From Paractinoplanes bogorensis (GTDB lineage Bacteria > Actinomycetota > Actinomycetes > Mycobacteriales > Micromonosporaceae), in contig NZ_JAHKKG010000001.1 in NCBI RefSeq assembly GCF_018829635.1, positions 558,001-622,000 of the forward strand: a stretch of 64,000 bases of DNA, read 5' to 3'. The position numbers and the translations under genes were made by a program. Positions within the stretch are counted from its first letter, which is position 1. Each line of letters begins with the position of its first letter. Positions 25,631-32,998 of the stretch are shown piece by piece. The notes beneath the pieces were generated by a model. That model saw only the letters and a program-made list of their open reading frames with translations. It had not been told where the DNA came from and did not search any database.

Positions 25631-26533
25631 GTGAGCTCGACCCGCACGCTGGCGCTTCCGGAGCGCTACCACTTCGGCGCATCGGTCCGGTCGTTGCTGG
25701 TGCCCGGTCACGACCCGTGCGGCCGCTTCACCGGTGACGAGTTCTGGCTCGCGGTCCGCAGCCCGGCCGGCCCGGCCACGCTCCAACTGGTCAAATCGGG
25801 CCCCGAGCTGACCGCCACCGGCTACGGGCCCGGCGCCGGCTGGGTGCTCGACCGCGCCGACGCCATCGCCGGCCTGCGCGACGACCTCACGAGCTTCCAC
25901 CCGCTGGCGGCGGCCCATCCGCTGATCGCCCGGCTGGCCAAGACCTTCGCGGGCGTACGCATGCCCAGCACCGGGTTGGTGTTCCGCAGCGTGTTGCGGG
26001 CGATCCTCGAGCAGAAGGTCACCGGCAAGGAGGCCCACCGGGCGTACCGGCTGATCTGCTCGAAACTGAGCGAGCCGGCGCCGGGCCCGATCGAGCTGAT
26101 GCTGCCGCCCGACCCGGCCGTGATCGCCGCGACGCCCTACTGGGTCTTCCACCCGTTCGGCATGGAGCAGCGGCGCACCCAGGCCCTGCTGCGCGCGGCC
26201 GTGGTCGCCGACCGGCTCGAGCGGTGCGCCGACGCGGCCGAGGCGACCACGCGCCTGACCGCGCTGCCTGGCATCGGTCCGTGGACGGCGGCCGAGGTCG
26301 TCCGGGTCGCGTACGGGGACCCGGACGCGGTCAGCGTGGGTGACTTCCACATCCCCAACACGGTGGCGTGGGCGCTGGCGGGCGAGGCCCGGGGCACCGA
26401 CGCGCGGATGCTCGAGCTGCTCGCGCCGTTCGCGGGGCACCGCGGCCGGGTCTGCGACCTGCTGGCCCACGGCGGGCTCGGCGCCCCCAAGTTCGGCCCG
26501 AGGATGCCGATCCGCTCCTTCGCGCGTTTCTAG
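25631..26533 (+). CDS. HhH-GPD DNA-3-methyladenine glycosylase family protein
   Basis: 300 aa from GTG 25631 (the Shine-Dalgarno match is weak). C-terminal half is the base-excision HhH-GPD fold: FRSVLRAILEQKVTGKEAHR, the hairpin TALPGIGPWTAAEVVRVAYG, and the catalytic-region SVGDFHIPNTVAWALAGEAR with Asp in DFH. It resembles AlkA-type enzymes; the N-terminal beta-rich domain (residues 10-100) fits AlkA too. It would remove alkylated purines. ORF upstream of 25631 is probably leader. The stop TAG is the first codon of a 25-bp repeat that borders the IS remnant. Confidence 0.82.
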   Translation: MSSTRTLALPERYHFGASVRSLLVPGHDPCGRFTGDEFWLAVRSPAGPATLQLVKSGPELTATGYGPGAGWVLDRADAIAGLRDDLTSFHPLAAAHPLIARLAKTFAGVRMPSTGLVFRSVLRAILEQKVTGKEAHRAYRLICSKLSEPAPGPIELMLPPDPAVIAATPYWVFHPFGMEQRRTQALLRAAVVADRLERCADAAEATTRLTALPGIGPWTAAEVVRVAYGDPDAVSVGDFHIPNTVAWALAGEARGTDARMLELLAPFAGHRGRVCDLLAHGGLGAPKFGPRMPIRSFARF

Positions 26534-26555
26534 CAAGCACAGCTAGCAAGCACGG
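26531..26555. repeat. left copy of a 25-bp repeat flanking the IS256 remnant
   Basis: Starts TAGCAAGCACAGCTAGCAAG; it is itself two copies of TAGCAAGCAC joined by AGC. The matching right copy is at 27028-27052. It supplies the stop codon of the glycosylase (TAG 26531) and, on the minus strand, of the transposase remnant. Confidence 0.8.
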
Positions 26556-27000
26556 AGCAGGTCCAGGCCCATGTGGTGGCGGCCTTCGACCCTTTCGTCG
26601 GTCTGTTCGGCGAGCACGGCGCCGACCAGCCGGATGATTGCGGCCCGGTTCGGGAAGATCCCGACGACGTCGGTGCGTCGCCGGATTTCCTTGTCAGGCG
26701 TTCTTGCGGGTTGTTCGACCAGATCTGACGCCAGAGCTCGCGGGGAACGTGGTGAAGGCGAGCAGGTCATCGCGGGCGGTGTCGAGATGCTCGGCCGCAT
26801 CGGGGAACTTGTCGCCGACGGTGTCCAGGACCCGGGCGAACTGGGCGTTGACCTCGTCGGTGTCGGGCTGTGCTCGCGCAGCAGGTTCGCGACGTTCAGA
26901 CTCGTTTCCGCGGCCGTCGCAGGTCTCTCCTTCGTGATCTTCAGACCATCCGAAGGATCTGCGATGGCCGCCTCTTGCTGCCGGGAAAGACCAGGTCATG
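26543..27000 (-). pseudogene. IS256-family transposase, truncated and frameshifted
   Basis: Two minus-strand frames match the C-terminal third of an IS256/Mutator transposase. The first (about 26990-26720) reads [20 protein letters not shown], then [17 protein letters not shown]. The second (about 26700-26543) reads [20 protein letters not shown], then [20 protein letters not shown] and [10 protein letters not shown] frameshift near 26710 separates them. The catalytic N-terminal two-thirds are absent. No terminal inverted repeats are visible; instead the stretch is bounded by 25-bp near-direct repeats. Confidence 0.8.
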
Positions 27001-27027
27001 CACCACTTCGGCGGACGTGACCCCGGC

Positions 27028-27052
27028 TGGCAAGCACAGCTGGCAAGCACGG
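27028..27052. repeat. right copy of the 25-bp repeat
   Basis: Starts TGGCAAGCACAGCTGGCAAG; differs from the left copy only by A to G at two positions. It abuts the stop codon of the TrmH-family gene (27053-27055 on the minus strand). Confidence 0.8.
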
Positions 27053-27838
27053 CTACGAAGAACGCTGGCGCTGGGTTTCATACAGCACGACCGTCGCCGC
27101 TGTGGCCGCGTTCAGCGAGCTCGCCGCGCCGGTGATCGGGATGCGGACCAGCACGTCGGCGGCGTCGCGCCAGGCCGCGCTGAGCCCGCTCGCCTCGCTG
27201 CCGATCAGGAGTGCGGTCGGGCCGGTCAGATCGTGGTCGGCCACGTCGACCGCGCCGTGCTCGTCGGTGCCGACCAGCTGCGCCCCGGTCGCGGCGGCCC
27301 AGTCGAGGAGCGGACCGGGCCCGTCGAGCGGAATCACCGGCAGAGCGAAGATCGAACCCGTGCTGGCCCGTACGGACTTGGGGTCGTACGGATCGGCGGC
27401 ATGCCCCGTGATCACGACCGCGGCCGCGCCGAACGCGTCGGCCGACCGGATCAGCGTGCCGATGTTGCCCGGCGTCGACGGCCGGTCGAAGACCACCACG
27501 AGGTCGGCGTCGGGCAGCTCGGGCGGGTCGGGCAGGCCGACCACCGCGATCAGCTCGGCCGACTCCTTGTCGGCCAGCTCGGCCACCAGGGCCGGGTCCA
27601 TGGCCACGCGCCGGGCGCCGCTGCGCTCGATCACGTCGCGCGCCCACGCCGACAGGGACTGCCGATCGGGGTAGATCAGGTCGCGGATCTCCCAGCCGTG
27701 GTCGAGCGCGAGGGAGATCGGCCGTACGCCCTGCACCAGGAACTCACGGGCGCGGTGCCGTTTCGTACGGTTGGAAAGAAGCGCCTGCCACTGCTGGAAA
27801 CTCGCGTTGCGGGTGCTCACCCGGACGGCCCTGGACAC
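27053..27838 (-). CDS. TrmH/SpoU-family RNA 2'-O-methyltransferase
   Basis: 261 aa. N-terminal RNA-binding substrate domain (SFQQWQALLSNRTKRHRARE FLV region) and C-terminal SPOUT fold with the three motifs: FDRPSTPGNIGTLIRSADAF, TALLIGSEASGLS, and VRIPITGAASSLNAATAATV. It transfers methyl from SAM to a ribose in rRNA or tRNA; which one is not evident. ATG 27838 and length are normal. Convergent to the glycosylase through the IS scar. Confidence 0.9.
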   Translation of the reverse strand: MSRAVRVSTRNASFQQWQALLSNRTKRHRAREFLVQGVRPISLALDHGWEIRDLIYPDRQSLSAWARDVIERSGARRVAMDPALVAELADKESAELIAVVGLPDPPELPDADLVVVFDRPSTPGNIGTLIRSADAFGAAAVVITGHAADPYDPKSVRASTGSIFALPVIPLDGPGPLLDWAAATGAQLVGTDEHGAVDVADHDLTGPTALLIGSEASGLSAAWRDAADVLVRIPITGAASSLNAATAATVVLYETQRQRSS

Positions 27839-27886
27839 CGCAGCGACGATACCGGGTCACAATTGCTGTGCGAGGAGGTGTACTCC

Positions 27887-28657
27887 ATGCAAACTGGCGG
27901 CGTGGCTTTCACCCTGACGATCGACTGTGGCGGCGGCGGCATCAAGGGTTCCGTGCTCGACGAGGCGGGGACGATGCGTGCCCAGCCGTTGCGCGTCCCG
28001 ACGCCCTACCCCCTTCCCCCCGAGTTGTTCGTCAAGACGCTCGTGGAGCTCGGCGAGCGCCTGCCTGCGCACGACCGGGTCACCGTCGGCATGCCCGGCA
28101 TGCTGCGGCACGGTGTGGTCGTGGCGACCCCGCACTACATCACCCGGTCGGGCCCGCGCACCCGGATCGACCCCGAGCTGCAGGACGCGTGGTTCGGGTT
28201 CGACGCCCGCACCGCGCTCGAGGACGCGTTCGGCCGGCCCACCCTGGTGCTCAACGACGCCGAGGTGCACGGGGCCGGTGTGGTCGCGGGCACCGGCTGC
28301 GAACTCGTCCTCACCCTCGGGACGGGACTGGGCTGCGCGCTCTTCGACGGCGGATCGCTGGCTCCGCACCTCGAGATGTCCCAGGCCCCCGTACGGTGGG
28401 GGATGTCCTACGACACCTACATCGGTGAGCACGAGCGGCGCCGTCTCGGTGACGCCCTCTGGTCCCGGCGGGTTCGCAACGTCGTGGAGGGGTTGCGGCC
28501 CGTGTTCCTGTGGGACCGGCTCTATCTGGGCGGCGGCAACTCGCGCCTGATCGTGCCGACCCAGCTCGCGCGCATGGGAGACGACGTGGTGGTCGTGCCG
28601 AACACGGCCGGCATCGTGGGTGGCGTGCGCGCCTGGACCCTGGGGCCCACGCGCTGA
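27887..28657 (+). CDS. ROK-family sugar kinase
   Basis: 256 aa, GAGGAGG eight bases before ATG 27887. N-terminal phosphate loop TLTIDCGGGGIKGSVLDEAG and central VTVGMPGMLRHGVVV; ATP-site LVLTLGTGLGCALFDGG and C-terminal LYLGGGNSRLI. Size and the DxGGxxIKG loop recall polyphosphate glucokinase-type ROK proteins, but the CxCGxCxxxGC zinc motif of repressor-type ROKs is absent, so it is an enzyme, not a regulator. Phosphoryl donor (ATP or polyphosphate) is uncertain. Followed two bases later by the HAD hydrolase gene. Confidence 0.85.
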   Translation: MQTGGVAFTLTIDCGGGGIKGSVLDEAGTMRAQPLRVPTPYPLPPELFVKTLVELGERLPAHDRVTVGMPGMLRHGVVVATPHYITRSGPRTRIDPELQDAWFGFDARTALEDAFGRPTLVLNDAEVHGAGVVAGTGCELVLTLGTGLGCALFDGGSLAPHLEMSQAPVRWGMSYDTYIGEHERRRLGDALWSRRVRNVVEGLRPVFLWDRLYLGGGNSRLIVPTQLARMGDDVVVVPNTAGIVGGVRAWTLGPTR

Positions 28658-28658
28658 C

Positions 28659-29384
28659 ATGCGACCGGAGGCCATCCTTCTCGACTTCGGCGGCGTGCTG
28701 GCCGACGCGCCGTCGCAGCGGACCGCGCCGCCCGGGCTAGTGCTGCGTATCTTCAACCTGGTCAAGGGCGCGCTGCAGCCGGGCGAGATCCAGCGGTCGC
28801 TGACCGACGGCGCGATCGCCTACGCGGCCTGGCGCGACGAGGACTGGCCCGACGAGCTGAGCCAGGCCGAGGTGTGGGAGCGGTTCATCCTGCCCGGCTG
28901 GCCGCCCGCCGCGCAGGTGCCGGTGCGGGGCGCCGTCCGGAAGCTCAGTTACGAGTGGGCCTGGCGGGACAACTGGGCCCTGCGCCCGGGCATCCCCGAG
29001 GCGCTGCACGCGGCGGCCGACGCGGGCATCCCGCTCGCCGTCGTCTCGAACACGCTGAGCGGGGCGGCGCACCGCGACTTCCTCGACAAGTCCCGCCTGG
29101 GCGACCTCTTCGCCGTGCAGATCTACAGCGACGAGGCCGGCGTCCGCAAACCGAACCCGCAGATGATCTGGAATGCCACGGACGAGCTGGGCCTCGACCC
29201 GTCCGGCTGCTGGTTCGTGGGCGACACCCCACGCCGCGACATCGTCTGCGGCCGCCGGGCGGGCATCGGCCGGGCGATCCTGATGCCGTCGCCGCGGACC
29301 TTCGCCGAGCCCGGCAGCGACACCCCCGACGACACCGTCGAGGACGGTTTCGGCCTGCTCACGCTGATCGAGAGATGCCTCTAG
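28659..29384 (+). CDS. HAD-family hydrolase
   Basis: 241 aa. HAD motif I AILLDFGGVLAD with the first Asp of DFGG as nucleophile (the usual second Asp is Gly, as in many epoxide-hydrolase-like HADs). Motif II VSNTLSG, motif III/IV KPNPQMIWNATDELG and FVGDTPRRDIVCGRRAG. A small-substrate phosphatase is expected. ATG 28659 sits directly after the ROK stop, so the two are co-transcribed, perhaps a sugar kinase/phosphatase pair. Its end overlaps the convergent glycosyltransferase gene by 26 bases. Confidence 0.85.
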   Translation: MRPEAILLDFGGVLADAPSQRTAPPGLVLRIFNLVKGALQPGEIQRSLTDGAIAYAAWRDEDWPDELSQAEVWERFILPGWPPAAQVPVRGAVRKLSYEWAWRDNWALRPGIPEALHAAADAGIPLAVVSNTLSGAAHRDFLDKSRLGDLFAVQIYSDEAGVRKPNPQMIWNATDELGLDPSGCWFVGDTPRRDIVCGRRAGIGRAILMPSPRTFAEPGSDTPDDTVEDGFGLLTLIERCL

Positions 29385-30720
29385 CGGCGCGCCGCAGCGA
29401 GACGTGCGCGAGGCCGAGCTCGGCCAGTGCCTTCTCCGGGTCGTTGTAGCACGAGGCGCGCTCGCTCAGGAATGTGTCCCAGACCTGCAGGTCGCGGCGC
29501 CATGCCTCGACGAAGGAGTGGCACAGCCACGCGTTGATGTCCGAGCTCCGGGCGCGGGCCGCCCGCACGGACTCCTTGATCGATTCGCGCCTCGCCGGGT
29601 CGGTCACCTCGGCGTCGACCAGGTTGAGCACGTGGTCGAGCAGAAGCCGTCGGCGGGCCAGGAAGCGACCCCAGAATCCGGCATCGCTCGACTCCAGTGC
29701 GGATCCGCCGTCCAGCAGCCAGAACAGCCCTTCGGCCAGGGTGTCGCCGAGTTCCTCGCCGATCGCACGCCCGCCGGCGGCGAACGGGTCGTAGGACCTC
29801 TGATGCATCGTGCCCGACACCGCGGCTCGGAACGGCACACCGTCGCCGAGGAGAAAGAACCAATCCTCGTTGTAGATGTTGGGAAAGAACGACCGGGTCT
29901 TACCCGGGTCGACGATCATTGCGCCGCCGCCGATGAAACTGTCTTGTGCGGCCCCGATCGCCCGATAGGCGTGGCAGACCACGGAATTGTCGGGAAACCC
30001 GGTGTTACGCAATCCGACCGCGCGGAACTCGCCGCCGTCGAGGTGGCGCGCCGCAACGGTCAGTTCGGCTGCCTTGACCTGAGTGATGTCATCGTCGAGG
30101 AAGAGCACCCGGCGCCAGCCGATCAGCCGGCCCAAGAGCAGCCCGAGGTTGCGCTTGAGGCTGAGGTCGCTGCTGTGGACGAACCCGTTGCGGGCCAGCA
30201 CCTCGTCGCTGCGGAAGCGGGGCAGGGCCGGCCACACCTCGTGCAGGTCGACCGCGATCACGTCGACGCCGAATTCGTCGGCCAGCTCAACCGCGCGCCA
30301 GCCCTCGGCGGGGCCGCTGCAGAGGGCGACGAGCCGGCAGCCGAGCTCCTGGGCCACGGCCAACGAGTCGCGCAGGGCGTGATGCGGTCGGAAGGTCGGC
30401 ACCACGATGGCGTCGACACCGCGCTCGACCGGCTCGGTCGCGGTCACCGTGCAACCCGGGGCGGTGTCGCGCATCGTCCGGCCCCCGCGGTCGGGTGTGT
30501 CGGATGGGGTCGAAGACAGATCGGGCGTGTCGGGTAGGGCCGAAGACAGATCGGGCGTGTCAGGTAGGGCCGAAAACAGATCGGGCGGGACGGGGTCGAG
30601 GAAGGACAGCAGGTGACTGTGCGAGCCGTGGTGCAGGTCGGGAACGTCGATGGGGTGGTCAAGCGCGGCCCGGACGAGTTTTGCCCGGCCCGGGAGCGAC
30701 CGGCCGACCGCCCGCGTCAT
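29359..30720 (-). CDS. glycosyltransferase-like protein (GT-A fold) with N-terminal repeats
   Basis: 453 aa from ATG 30720, which overlaps the upstream gene's stop (ATGA). Residues ~1-70 include a PDTPDLSS(A/T)L repeat. From ~90 on: VDAIVVPTFRPHHALRDSLA, VLFLDDDITQV (DxD-like nucleotide-sugar/metal site), VGLRNTGFPDNSVVCHAYRA, FIGGGAMIVDPGKTRSFFPN, NEDWFFLLGDGVPFRAAVSG, and a helical C-terminus. This is the layout of bacterial family-2-like or similar glycosyltransferases. Donor and acceptor are unknown. Its tight coupling to an HTH protein of unknown type is unusual. Confidence 0.7.
   Translation of the reverse strand: MTRAVGRSLPGRAKLVRAALDHPIDVPDLHHGSHSHLLSFLDPVPPDLFSALPDTPDLSSALPDTPDLSSTPSDTPDRGGRTMRDTAPGCTVTATEPVERGVDAIVVPTFRPHHALRDSLAVAQELGCRLVALCSGPAEGWRAVELADEFGVDVIAVDLHEVWPALPRFRSDEVLARNGFVHSSDLSLKRNLGLLLGRLIGWRRVLFLDDDITQVKAAELTVAARHLDGGEFRAVGLRNTGFPDNSVVCHAYRAIGAAQDSFIGGGAMIVDPGKTRSFFPNIYNEDWFFLLGDGVPFRAAVSGTMHQRSYDPFAAGGRAIGEELGDTLAEGLFWLLDGGSALESSDAGFWGRFLARRRLLLDHVLNLVDAEVTDPARRESIKESVRAARARSSDINAWLCHSFVEAWRRDLQVWDTFLSERASCYNDPEKALAELGLAHVSLRRAARGISRSA
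30491..30580. repeat. three 30-bp tandem units
   Basis: Units 30491-30520, 30521-30550 and 30551-30580, each built on TCGGGCGTGTCGGGTAGGGC plus GAAGACAGA variants. On the minus strand they code for PDTPDLSSAL-type decapeptides. Units 2 and 3 differ at two positions. Confidence 0.85.
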
Positions 30721-31817
30721 GCGCTCTTCTCCGACCAGGTGTGCAGCACGGTGTTGACGTTGTTCCAGTCGGGGGTCACCACCACCCGCTCGTCGTAGAC
30801 CGGCACCCGGAACAGGATGCTGTACGAGTCGTGGTCGCCGAACTGGTTGGCGATGTAGTCGGCGTTGCGGTCGCGCAGCTCCTTGTCGGTCAGCGCGCGA
30901 ACCGTTCCCAGCACGCCTCGTCCGAACATCCCGTTGCACAGTGTCACGGTTCGTTCGGGGTTGTGCGGGTTGGGGCCGCGGAAGAAGTAGCCGACGTCTT
31001 CCAGGAGGACCAGCCGCTCGTCGATCTCCCCGATCACCGGCGGGTACGACTTCGAGGCGTCCTCGGTCACCCGGAAGCACCCGCGGTACATCGGATGGTT
31101 CTCGGAGATCTGGGTGACCGGCGCGTTGATCCGCCACATCAGGTCGCGGGACGCCGCGTTGAAGTCCACGCCCCCGAGAACGACCAGGTTGCCGGTCATG
31201 TCGTCGCGGCGAAGATTTCCGACATTGCGAAACTCGACCCAGAGATCGGGATTGACCGCGCGGATGTGGCCGTAGAGCTCGAGGAGCGCGTCGAGGTCGG
31301 TGAGCCGGGACAGTTCGGAGAAGTCGGGGTCGCGCGGGTCGCCGTGCGGCAGGACGTCGAGCTCGCGCTCCGGCATCTGCGGGCACACCAGCACCAGGGG
31401 TCGTTCCGGGTCGGGGTTGGCGAAGTGCCAGGGGCCGCGCCCGACCAGCGTGTCGCGGTTGGCCCAGGTGACCGTCGGCGTCGGCGCGCCCGCGGCCCCG
31501 TCGCGCAGCTGGGTGAGCTGGGCCAGCAGGTCGGCCCGCCGGCCCGTCTCGGTGGACGTCAGTTCGTCGTCGCTGAGGAGCCGAAAGGGCCGGGCCTCGA
31601 CCGAGCGGGGAGTGCTGAAGAAGGTGGCGTACTGCCCGATGCGCTCGATCGGCGGCGTCACCGGGTCGGCCGCCCGCTCCCACGACGAGATCAGCGCGAT
31701 GCTGCAATCCAAGGCGGTGGCCAGATTTCCCTGCGTGATCTTCAGTCCGAAGCCGTGCAGGCGGAGGTTTCGCAGCTGCCGGGCCAGCCCGCCAGCCGTT
31801 CCTTCAGTTGGCGGCAC
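30717..31817 (-). CDS. XRE-type HTH protein with an unrecognised C-terminal domain
   Basis: 366 aa from GTG 31817 (GGAGG eight bases upstream); a TTG at 31832 is less likely. Residues ~10-60 are a helix-turn-helix: RQLRNLRLHGFGLKITQGNL, ATALDCSIALISSWERAADP. The rest (~100-366) is an unknown domain with LVLVCPQMPERELDVLPHGD, DALLELYGHIRAVNPDLWVE, LVVLGGVDFNAASRDLMWRI, and PVYDERVVVTPDWNNVNTVL. I recall similar HTH-plus-YGxIRAxNPDxxV domains in other actinomycete proteins but no assigned function. The strict ATGA overlap with the glycosyltransferase suggests a regulator-plus-enzyme or sensor-plus-effector pair. Confidence 0.7.
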   Translation of the reverse strand: MPPTEGTAGGLARQLRNLRLHGFGLKITQGNLATALDCSIALISSWERAADPVTPPIERIGQYATFFSTPRSVEARPFRLLSDDELTSTETGRRADLLAQLTQLRDGAAGAPTPTVTWANRDTLVGRGPWHFANPDPERPLVLVCPQMPERELDVLPHGDPRDPDFSELSRLTDLDALLELYGHIRAVNPDLWVEFRNVGNLRRDDMTGNLVVLGGVDFNAASRDLMWRINAPVTQISENHPMYRGCFRVTEDASKSYPPVIGEIDERLVLLEDVGYFFRGPNPHNPERTVTLCNGMFGRGVLGTVRALTDKELRDRNADYIANQFGDHDSYSILFRVPVYDERVVVTPDWNNVNTVLHTWSEKSA

Positions 31818-32093
31818 GGCTGACACCTCCAAATTTCAGCTCCCGGCCTGAAAAGTTGTACCGCATCCGGGCCGTGAAGTCGAGCGCATTCCGGGTCACG
31901 ACATGCTCACAGTGGGCATTGTGCACAGACTGCGGGACGCGACTCGGAAAGAGATTTCATGGATTGCCCGATCCGGACTGGAAGCTTAACCTGATTAAAC
32001 AGTCATCAAGTCGAAAGCTGAAATTCTAGCTGAAGTAGTGACTGATGATCCCCGTTCGGGACGACGAAGGGCTACCGGAAGGGCACACGCGCC
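31818..32093. promoter_or_regulatory. divergent region with TTTCAG/CTGAAA dyad and an AT-rich pocket
   Basis: TTTCAG-N8-CTGAAA (31834-31853) lies 17 bp above the HTH gene start and fits an XRE-type autoregulatory site. Positions ~31975-32050 are unusually AT-rich for this genome (AGCTTAACCTGATTAAACAG and neighbouring AGCTGAA repeats), a possible Lsr2 target or transferred DNA. The region also serves the small membrane protein gene. Confidence 0.4.
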
Positions 32094-32336
32094 ATGTCTA
32101 GTGTAGACCGTTTTCCACCAGTTCAACTGGCCGCGGCGGCCGACCTGCCGCCCGGCAGCATCCGCGTCGTGATGATCCTCGTGGCCGTCGGTGTCCTGCT
32201 GCTGACCGCCCGGCAGATGCGACGGGCGGTCGGCCCGGTCGTCGAGATCCTCAAGGCCGCGCTGGCCGCGATGGCCAGCTTCGCGCTGATCGGCGTCGCG
32301 GTCGTGATCCTGCTGCTGGCCCTGTTGCCGCAGTGA
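32094..32336 (+). CDS. 80-aa two-helix membrane protein
   Basis: Two predicted transmembrane helices, about residues 24-40 (VVMILVAVGVLLLTA) and 57-78 (MASFALIGVAVVILLLALLP), joined by a short basic loop (RQMRRAV). The N-terminal ~20 residues are polar. GGAAGGG about 10 bases before ATG. No family recognised. Third-position GC is typical, supporting translation. Confidence 0.55.
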   Translation: MSSVDRFPPVQLAAAADLPPGSIRVVMILVAVGVLLLTARQMRRAVGPVVEILKAALAAMASFALIGVAVVILLLALLPQ

Positions 32337-32395
32337 GGCCGTGGCCGCGATGAGTGCCCCGACCGCCAGGAGGGGCCGCGGCCGCGGTGGGGGAA

Positions 32396-32435
32396 GGTAC
32401 GCGGCTGTTGCCGGTCGGATCGACAGCCGCGTACC
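32396..32435. repeat. 13-bp inverted repeat between small membrane protein and GNAT
   Basis: GGTACGCGGCTGT (32396-32408) and ACAGCCGCGTACC (32423-32435) with a 14-nt loop. Perfect arms; no T-run. Either a stem terminator for the upstream gene or a leader element of the acetyltransferase. Confidence 0.55.
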
Positions 32436-32491
32436 GCCCAGGGAGTATCGATCTCAGGGGGCCGCCCGCACGGGCGCTGGGGAGGGGCCGG

Positions 32492-32977
32492 GTGCGAATT
32501 GCCGAAGCGAACGAGCGCGACGTCGAACAGTTCGTCCGGAACGAGCAGGACCGGACCTTCTTCCTCGACCGGCTGCGGCATCCGGGCTTCCGGGGCGGCC
32601 GGGTGTTCCTCGCGATCGAGGGCAATCGGGCCGTCGGCTACGTCTATCTGCGGCTCGAGACCGCCGAGGAGTTCAAGCTGCGGTTCTTCCTGCGCCGGGC
32701 GCCGCTGCTGGAGAAGCTCCGGGTCGACAAGGATCAGCAGGGCCGGGGGGTCGGGCGGCTGCTGGTCGGGATGGCCGAGGCGACGGCGTGGGCGCATCGG
32801 CGCCGGCGGATCGCGCTCGGCGTCGTCGTCGAGAACCCCGAACCGATCGGTTTCTATCAGCGGCTCGGCTACGCGGAATGGCGGCACGGGCTGATCAAGG
32901 CGTACAAGAACGGCCCGAAGAGTGAAATCGAGCTGTGCCGGGTGTTCGTTAAGAAACTGACGCCGCCGACCAGCTGA
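32492..32977 (+). CDS. GNAT-family N-acetyltransferase
   Basis: 161 aa from GTG 32492 (GGGGAGGGG just upstream). Acetyl-CoA loop QGRGVGRLLVGMAEA, followed by VVVENPEPIGFYQRLGYAEW, the typical motif B region. Substrate cannot be told. Longer frames starting at 32341 or 32354 have no fitting start signal. Just upstream of galE, with a 21-bp gap, so the two may be co-transcribed. Confidence 0.8.
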   Translation: MRIAEANERDVEQFVRNEQDRTFFLDRLRHPGFRGGRVFLAIEGNRAVGYVYLRLETAEEFKLRFFLRRAPLLEKLRVDKDQQGRGVGRLLVGMAEATAWAHRRRRIALGVVVENPEPIGFYQRLGYAEWRHGLIKAYKNGPKSEIELCRVFVKKLTPPTS

Positions 32978-32998
32978 CCCGGCCAGTAGGTTACGGCG

